Assembly: GCA_017562135.1 (NCBI GenBank)
Contig: QEYB01001046.1
Span: 310,001-374,000, forward strand
Origin: Dipylidium caninum
Taxonomy: Eukaryota > Platyhelminthes > Cestoda > Cyclophyllidea > Dipylidiidae
Direction of reading: 5' to 3'
Length of the DNA stretch: 64,000 nt
This document shows, one piece after another, positions 58,032 to 64,000 of this stretch. Below the pieces are notes generated by a model. The model saw nothing but the letters and a program-made list of their open reading frames with translations, was not told the DNA's origin and searched no databases. Each line of letters opens with the position of its first letter. Positions within the stretch are counted from its first letter, which is position 1. A program made the translations under genes and the position numbers.

Positions 58032-58617
58032 CATCACTTCTGATGACGAGTGGATTCTGCACGATGGTCGAAAACGATCAGGTAGAAGAAATTCCTCCCC
58101 AAACACACTTCTAAGTCGAAGTTTCCATCATGAAAGAGAACGAAAAGTCTGCCTTCATACTACCAAATGGTTGAACGGCCAAGGAGTGGTCATCCATTTC
58201 CTCCCTTCCTCTTCTTTCCTACCACCAGACGAAAGCACAACAGCGTCAGCGTCCGCCTACTGTCGTGCATTAAATTGATGTGAGGCATGAGGAGAATCTT
58301 GCGAAGAAAAACAGCCTCTATTGCTCGGTGTGACATTGCTGCATGATGATAAACCGCGACGACCACATCAAGTTGCATTTATCGTTGAGGAAGTAAATTA
58401 CTCCTCTACACCACAACATTTCACCACATCCGCCACATTCATCAGATATTCCTCCTCCCGACCATCACCCTTTTCATAATTGCACTATTGCTCTAAGAGA
58501 CTCTGAATGGTTTATAATGTGCAAAAAAGAAGATTTTTTTCGAGAGAGCATATATCAATCACCTGAAAAGTCGTAAATGACAATGGAACTTATTTCCACC
58601 CGACTCTAATAAGTAAT

Positions 58618-61123
58618 ATTTCCTCCTGACATCCAACTCCCATTTCATAGTTTCCAAACTAATGCAACAAGATGGCGCCTCCATCCCTAATGCATTGCAT
58701 TAATGTTAACTATTATTTCTTATCCTGTAGGTAAATTATCTGCCCGCACTGTTGCCTCGGTTGGAGTTTGCGTCAAATGCTTTTGCGTCGGTGCACGTGA
58801 GAGTCGCGGCCAACACCAGGACCCAGTTGCAGCGTGAATTGACGTGTTCACTCGAGCCCAGGGGAAGCGGCCTTTTAAGTTCGAGTGGAGAAGAGAGGAA
58901 AGGCCAGAGGCAGAGGCAGAGGCGAGGCGGAGGAAGTCATTATCCGCAGAGGCTCGTTGAAGGGATCACGATGGCTTCTGGTATATCGTCACGAGGAGGA
59001 AGCGACTGTGAGAGACTTCCGCCAAAGCAGCATCCCACCCTGCTTGCCGTGCTTGTAAGCGTTTCCGCTTAATGAGGAAACTTCACTGAGAAGTGGCATT
59101 TTCACTGGAGTCACGCCACAATGAGCCACTTCCGGTTCCTCTATGCTAAATTGTATCGCATTAAAGTGTGAACAGTCAGTTTAAGGTTCTCACAGAAGAA
59201 CTTGTTGCAGTGCCTCAACGAAGTCCTGCCTGTTTCGTGTGCTGCGTCACGAGAGATCTGAAAATGTAGGACCTCCCGTCTCCGCCTCTTTGATCAAAGC
59301 CGATCCGTCCGCGATGTATTTCGGTAAATCGACACGCCCGTGCCGTTGCAGAATTCTTTTCGGCTCCTCCACCTCCTCATGGTGGACTTAATTTCTCCGA
59401 TGCGGTTCTAATTTCTCCCATGGACTGAATGTCTGCACAGTTTGCGAACACATGTGGGAATAGTGTTTGCTTGGCTGGGAGGGAGAGAGAAGGATAAAGG
59501 GCGGCTCAGTGCGAGTGGCCGCCTCTTTTGCCCACTGCATCACTTCGTCCTCGTGAGTCGCGCCATTTTCGACGCCTCGCCTCCCGTCTCGACATGACAG
59601 ACAGGCTATTGCAGCCTGCAGCATATAAAACCGCCTGCACGCTAAGTGTTCATTATTCCTCTAAGCTACTCCTTCGCTTTGTTTATCCGAGAAAGCCTCA
59701 TTACCACCGCACAGAAAAGGCGCAATCACTTCGGGGCACCTCGCAAATGTCGACTTCTCAATGAATTATTTTCAGCTTTTTCCTCTTGGCCGCGAAACAT
59801 TCTTTCAATCAGGACTCGACGATGGTTCTAGTCGTGTGTAAAAGAAACTGATATTTCCCATCAGGCTGAATCGAGTATGCTTCCTTCATAAGCACAAAAC
59901 GTGATAAATGGCCTTGCTGATGGCTTTTGAAAAGTTTCTGAAAGAAAGGGAGAGGGATGTTAAACTACTTTCAAAGGGTCCCTTCATGTGTCCTTTAGGG
60001 TCCACAACGTTGGGTGGCGTCAAAGTCTTCGTCGGTATGAAATCGCATGGAGAGCCGCATGACACATGTCCAGTTAGAAGAAGACATCCTGCGCCTCATG
60101 TTGACAAGAAGTTCATCTTCCCTCACGTAGAGGTGCCCCTTCCGCCGAGCGAATATACACAGACCGGGCGGCGAGGGTCGAACATTCGTGGACGGCGTCC
60201 GACCCTCAGGTTCGTGCATTTGCAATTTGGACGTTCCGTGACAATCCATCTTTGCACAGACTCTCTTCGTGTCCAGTCCTCCTTATTACCGTTTAAACTA
60301 TAGAATAGGCAGAATGGTTAACGTCGTACTGCGTCCTCAACTTCAGCCAACGTCTCCCTTCTCTTCGTCATTTTTTTTCTATTCCTTTCATAGACTGACG
60401 TACATTTTAGCTCAGAGGAGCCTTGCAAGGCATAAGGCTCTAGGCGGCTAGACGAAAATCCGAAATGGAGTGCGCCAGATTAGGAAAAGAAGGGCTTACA
60501 TGGCCTCAGATTCAAGACTGCATGCGTCCACACTCCACTCGGTCCATTAATCGGCCACACTGAAGTGGCCTGCCACGTAGTTTCCGAGATTTCGACGCCC
60601 ACGGATCTGTCACTTGCCTCCCCCCCCGCCCTTTTCTCTCATTCCATAATTTTCTTGTTCTGAAAAGACTGCTTCCGGTATAATTCGCACCAAAGCCATG
60701 GGCGTTGAAATAGAAGGGTCCTCTGTTTACCTAACAACCACTTTTTACGAGGAAACGCCCAAGCGGTTGCATTTAACCTACGAGGCTTTTCGAAGCGTGC
60801 GGATATCATTGCGACTACTAATCTCCCCGTACAATAAAAAGACAAGGAGAGATTATTCGCTTCACTACGTATCATAGACTTTTTTGAGTTTTTACATCGT
60901 CTCACGTCTTTCCAGTCGGCATGGATTGTGTCAACAAGGAAAATTCAGCCTCTCCCTCTCTCCGCCTAGGGTTTCCCCGCCCCAGATCATGCCAACCCGA
61001 GTTCTGGGCAGTTAAAGGCTTAACCGGTGTTTTCTGGAATTTAGTTGCTTTTTCGGTCACCAGGATGAACTTTTACGCGGGTGATAGGAACCGCAGTAGT
61101 GCTGTTTCCACGCCGATCATCAG
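58618..61123. other. No confident gene
   Basis: The 131-codon + frame at 59908-60303 starts at an ATG (MALLMAFEKFLKERERD) but shows no domain, homology or splice context, so it is not called as a gene. A strong acceptor-like tract ends at 60394 without a clear exon after it. Confidence 0.45.
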
Positions 61124-61240
61124 CTTCTACTCAAGAGAAATTGTGTGCCAGGAAGTGAGAGTCAACTAGCGACCCAATTTGAGCATCACCTACCGCCAGA
61201 GGACAACTTTGGTCTTCGCGTGAATGAAAAAACTCGCCAG
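61124..61240 (+). CDS. Candidate exon
   Basis: A perfect donor (CGCCAG|GTAAGC) closes an open frame reading VPGSESQLATQFEHHLPPED then NFGLRVNEKTRQ. The acceptor (CGCCGATCATCAG) is weak. Phase 0 out does not directly match the preferred frame of the next candidate at 62422. No family recognised. Confidence 0.25.
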
Positions 61241-62421
61241 GTAAGCCATTTTTGCGTGGAGGTCTTTTGTTCCCCATTCCAATCTCAGTTGGGAGAAACT
61301 GGCGTGGATGCGAGATATAAATCCACCATTAATGGCAGTGACAGACCAAGTTCGGACAATTTTTGACCAGTTCTGACTGTCCGAGGGGACAGAGGGCGAC
61401 AGCAAACTGTCACGCCACGAATTTGTCTCTGACATTTCTAGTGTTATGTCGCCAAGCGGACTGGATCACCACTCATGCTATTCAATCGAGAATCGCTGTT
61501 GTCTGGCTATGAAAAGCCTGTGAAGTGGAATAGGTTTAATCCACAAAAAATGGTTCACTTTACTTCAATTAATATGAGAAACACTGGCAGCACACACACA
61601 CAATTCTCTGCCTTCTCCTCCTCCTTAACACTGCCCGGTGGGCCGGATGACCATCTCTTCGCAATGATCTCTTGCGAAGAGGCCATTGAACTATTCCACA
61701 TGACCTTAGAAAAAGGCAATCCTGTGGCCCCGCAGACAGAAGTGAAGCGGTGAGACAAGGAGTCTGATTAAATTGGACCACCCTGAACTCCATCTCTGCG
61801 GCCCCTTTAAAAGGCAGAAAGCCGAAGATCGCGCAGTAGACAAATTGTTGGATAGATGATTGCATTTACGAAGACTGGTGATGCCTCTGTCAGTTCCACC
61901 CCCCAGTCCACCAAACGTATACTCTGTTCGTTTGTTCTGCTGAAACAGAAATGACGTCCAGGCCTAGACGAAGACCTCAACCATCTAAGTGATCCTCTTA
62001 GCCGCTCAAGACCCCTCCCAATGGGACAGACGAGTGTCTGCATTTTCAAGATGATGCTTATAAAATAAAGTGCCTTTTGTAGGCACTGCTCACGTTGGAA
62101 CCCAAAGCATCGCAATGGAGATGGAGGTCTCGAAGGTCTAGGCCTCGCAAGGTTCACACGAAGTCTAGCTCTGACATTATGCCCAGAAGAATTCCTGTGG
62201 AATATGCCAAAGTCGCAAAGAATCACGTGCATCGAAGCAGTGGAGTCCACTGGAGTTTAAGTGAGCTATGAGTGTTAAAGTACAGTGAAACAAAAGGACT
62301 TAAATCAATCAAATTCTCAAATCAAAAGTGAAGAAAAGTGCAGCCTCGTTTTGAGCGTTAAGGAAAGAATGATGGATTGTTATAAAGGAGTGGACATTTC
62401 ATGCTCATGTTAACTACTTAG
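61241..62421. other. No confident gene
   Basis: Open frames at 61475-61753 (+) and 61807-62250 (-) lack motifs and splice support. Confidence 0.45.
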
Positions 62422-62562
62422 GCGATGCGGTGGAGCCTGTGTCGGTGGTTGAGCTCTTCCTGGGCTGTGCTATTCGCACTTTGTACGTGCACGATGGGCT
62501 TTCAGTCCTCGGATCCTCTACGTCTCGTCTCCTACGCGGTGACAACGCCGAGTTATTCTTTA
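62422..62562 (+). CDS. Candidate exon, two possible frames
   Basis: An acceptor (TTAACTACTTAG) and a good donor (TTTA|GTGAGT) frame 141 nt. In phase 1 it reads DAVEPVSVVELFLGCAIRTL, YVHDGLSVLGSSTSRLLRGD and NAELFF, and joins in phase to 63507. Alternatively, an ATG at 62425 opens a signal-peptide-like MRWSLCRWLSSSWAVLFALC. I favour the phase 1 reading because a second exon fits it. Confidence 0.35.
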
Positions 62563-63506
62563 GTGAGTCCACTCACCACAAGGTGAGGGGCGATCTCGAA
62601 CGCTGAATAACACCTCGGTCCGGCACGTCTTCACCATCTGGCTGTGCATGGTAATTAGATTCTTAATGGTTTTTTGGAAGTCGCTGGAGAGTGCGTTGAC
62701 AAGAATAGGTTGGAGGAGTCGGTATAGGGTAAATTCAGGATCTGTCTGCCTCTTAACCGCCCATTTGGCTACTTCGGGCTTTCGTTCACTCGTATTTCTT
62801 GGTTAATTTAACCAAAACAGGCTGATTCTTCTCCCCCGCCCAAATCGCATAAATTTGATGGCCGGACAATGAAATTTGAATCCTTCTTTATTTTTGTTTG
62901 ACCAGTTTACTTCTTTCACTAACCCACACAGTCCTCACATCAACTCTTTCCGGGGGGTAGTCAGGAAAACTTATTTGATGTTGGCTAAAGAGGGCTGCCA
63001 TTCTCGTCGCTGAGGTCTTCATCCCCTCTCAAAGACGTCCGGGGTAGGAATGGCGCTTTCGACCAGCTCGCCTTGCCTAGACGTCGGTGGCACTGTCAAG
63101 ATAATGTCTATTTTCGGTTGACAGAATGCTTTGATTAACCCACGGAGCGGCCACAACAATTCTCCCCTGCCTCGGGGCTCCGTTTCCATCCTCCACTTCT
63201 CGAAGATGCTGAACCATTGGAAGGGGGGTGAGGTCACTCTCCAAGACAGTGCGTTAACGAGAAGTGGCTAAACCCGCCTTGAAGAGAGTCTTGTACGCTC
63301 GACAGGCCGGGGAAGAAATTTTGTGGTCCTTGTTAGCAAAAGACCAAAAGTAAACTTTTTCCAAGCACAACGATTCACCAGGTGTGTACTATTGATATCC
63401 TTCTATCGCCGAAATTAAGGTGCTGCGATGCATTCTTCACGATTGTGGAGTATAAACAGTTGTGTCGAAATGGGAACTCTTATGGTTCTTTATCGTTTCA
63501 TTTTAG
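62563..63506 (+). other. Putative intron between candidate exons
   Basis: 944 bp with no other supported feature. Confidence 0.35.
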
Positions 63507-63622
63507 TTCAAATCACTTGCAAATGTCAGGTGCAATTCGAGTCAACACAACCAACACGGTCGCAGACGGTGTCTTCAGCCGAACCAGCCGTTGTGAGCTT
63601 GACCAGACTTGTCAAGGCTTAA
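63507..63622 (+). CDS. Candidate terminal exon
   Basis: A strong acceptor (TTATCGTTTCATTTTAG) is followed by QITCKCQVQFESTQPTRSQT and VSSAEPAVVSLTRLVKA to a TAA. Phase 1 in, matching the exit of 62422-62562, so the junction reads FFIQITCKC. No AATAAA is visible close by, and no family is recognised. Confidence 0.35.
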
Positions 63623-64000
63623 AGGGAGGCTCGAAGGATTCGAAAACAGAGAAAACTTCCTCTTTCGCCAACTAGACAACAAAAAGGAGAAGTTTCTGCA
63701 GAATTTGGGCTTAAACGGAGCTTGCGGTCGGTCGACTAGTTAGGTCCACTTCTGTGCCTCAACCGCTGATGTAGCGGGCTGAGAGGTTGACTTTCGCATC
63801 TTAAAATTCACTAGGAGAAATTGTTGATATGCACACTGTCCTCCTGGTGAAACAGCAACTGATCCGCAGGAACAACTCCAGGAATTTAGTACTGTGCTCC
63901 CCACCAAAATCACACAGATCTTCCTCAGGAACATCAGGTGGTGGCACCTCGTTGTCCAGACGTCGAGCGAATTACTTGCAGCTGCCAAGCTTCAGAAGTG
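63623..64000. other. Right edge, nothing supported
   Basis: An 82-codon - strand frame (63740-63988) shows no motif. Confidence 0.45.

Larger units (their letters stand above)
57340..58617 (+). mobile_element. Mariner-like transposase relic B (nearly full length, broken)
   Basis: Landmarks in order: EFKLNHGAA, two stops, RNIYEAYGGG (57355-57430); PRG and a GRP-like region (about 57500); AIHDCRRFYTK over the duplicated block (57730); RLPPFVHQIITSDDEWILHD with the first catalytic Asp (about 58000-58060); TLLHDDKPRRPHQVAF with the second (about 58335-58385); PHPPHSSDIPPPDHHPF with the third (about 58430-58480); and SPEK then VNDNGTYF at the C-terminus (about 58560-58600). All three Asp of the DD34D triad are present, but in different frames interrupted by stops, so the gene is dead. 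I could not define terminal inverted repeats. Confidence 0.82.

Noticed and set aside
59908..60303. 131-codon + strand ATG frame (MALLMAFEKFLKERERD)
   Set aside because: No homology, no splice sites and no poly(A) or promoter context that I can see.
1..64000. tRNA, rRNA, CRISPR arrays, operons or phage genes
   Set aside because: I looked for each and found none; gene structure is that of an animal nuclear genome.

Overview
This window looks like invertebrate animal nuclear DNA, most probably from a flatworm, with a tapeworm-like lineage my best guess. Genes are interrupted by many introns, most of the sequence is non-coding, and splice sites and the genetic code are standard. Several introns are only 29-36 bp, with a second group of about 66-74 bp. 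That two-class pattern, with tiny introns at the 5' end of a gene, is familiar from flatworms. The organism is inferred from gene structure and was not tested by any search.

Layout. At the left end (2942-3543, + strand) lies the last coding exon of a gene I do not recognise. From 22019 down to 14986 (- strand) are the first six exons of a TPR protein of the ODAD4/TTC25 family (outer dynein arm docking in cilia); its C-terminal exons were not found with confidence. Head to head with it, 1.43 kb away, is a complete nine-exon PLRG1 gene (pleiotropic regulator 1, a WD40 protein of the Prp19 spliceosome complex) at 23450-26038 on the + strand. Converging on PLRG1 is a - strand multi-exon gene (28032 to at least 30903, probably beyond 33 kb). 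It has well-formed splice sites and a 338-codon spliced open frame, but I cannot name the protein. From 44566 down to 38139 (- strand) are three exons encoding two immunoglobulin domains of the Dpr/DIP/zig-8-like neuronal surface type, with a possible further exon at 34421-34519.

The right-hand part is a transposon graveyard. Four broken mariner-like (DD34D) transposase relics lie at 49544-50558, 52615-52920, 56300-56800 and 57340-58617. Two of them share an internal tandem duplication and a long stretch with no differences between copies, next to strongly diverged flanks. A separate diverged tandem repeat family fills 53850-55020. Near the right end two spliced-exon candidates (62422-62562 and 63507-63622, + strand) may be the 3' end of another gene.

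The block from about 22.2 to 28.5 kb, holding PLRG1, is visibly more AT-rich than the GC-richer flanks. I saw no rRNA, no convincing tRNA, no CRISPR array and no prokaryotic feature. The named genes share no pathway: PLRG1 acts in splicing, the ODAD4-like protein in ciliary axonemes, and the Ig protein at the cell surface.
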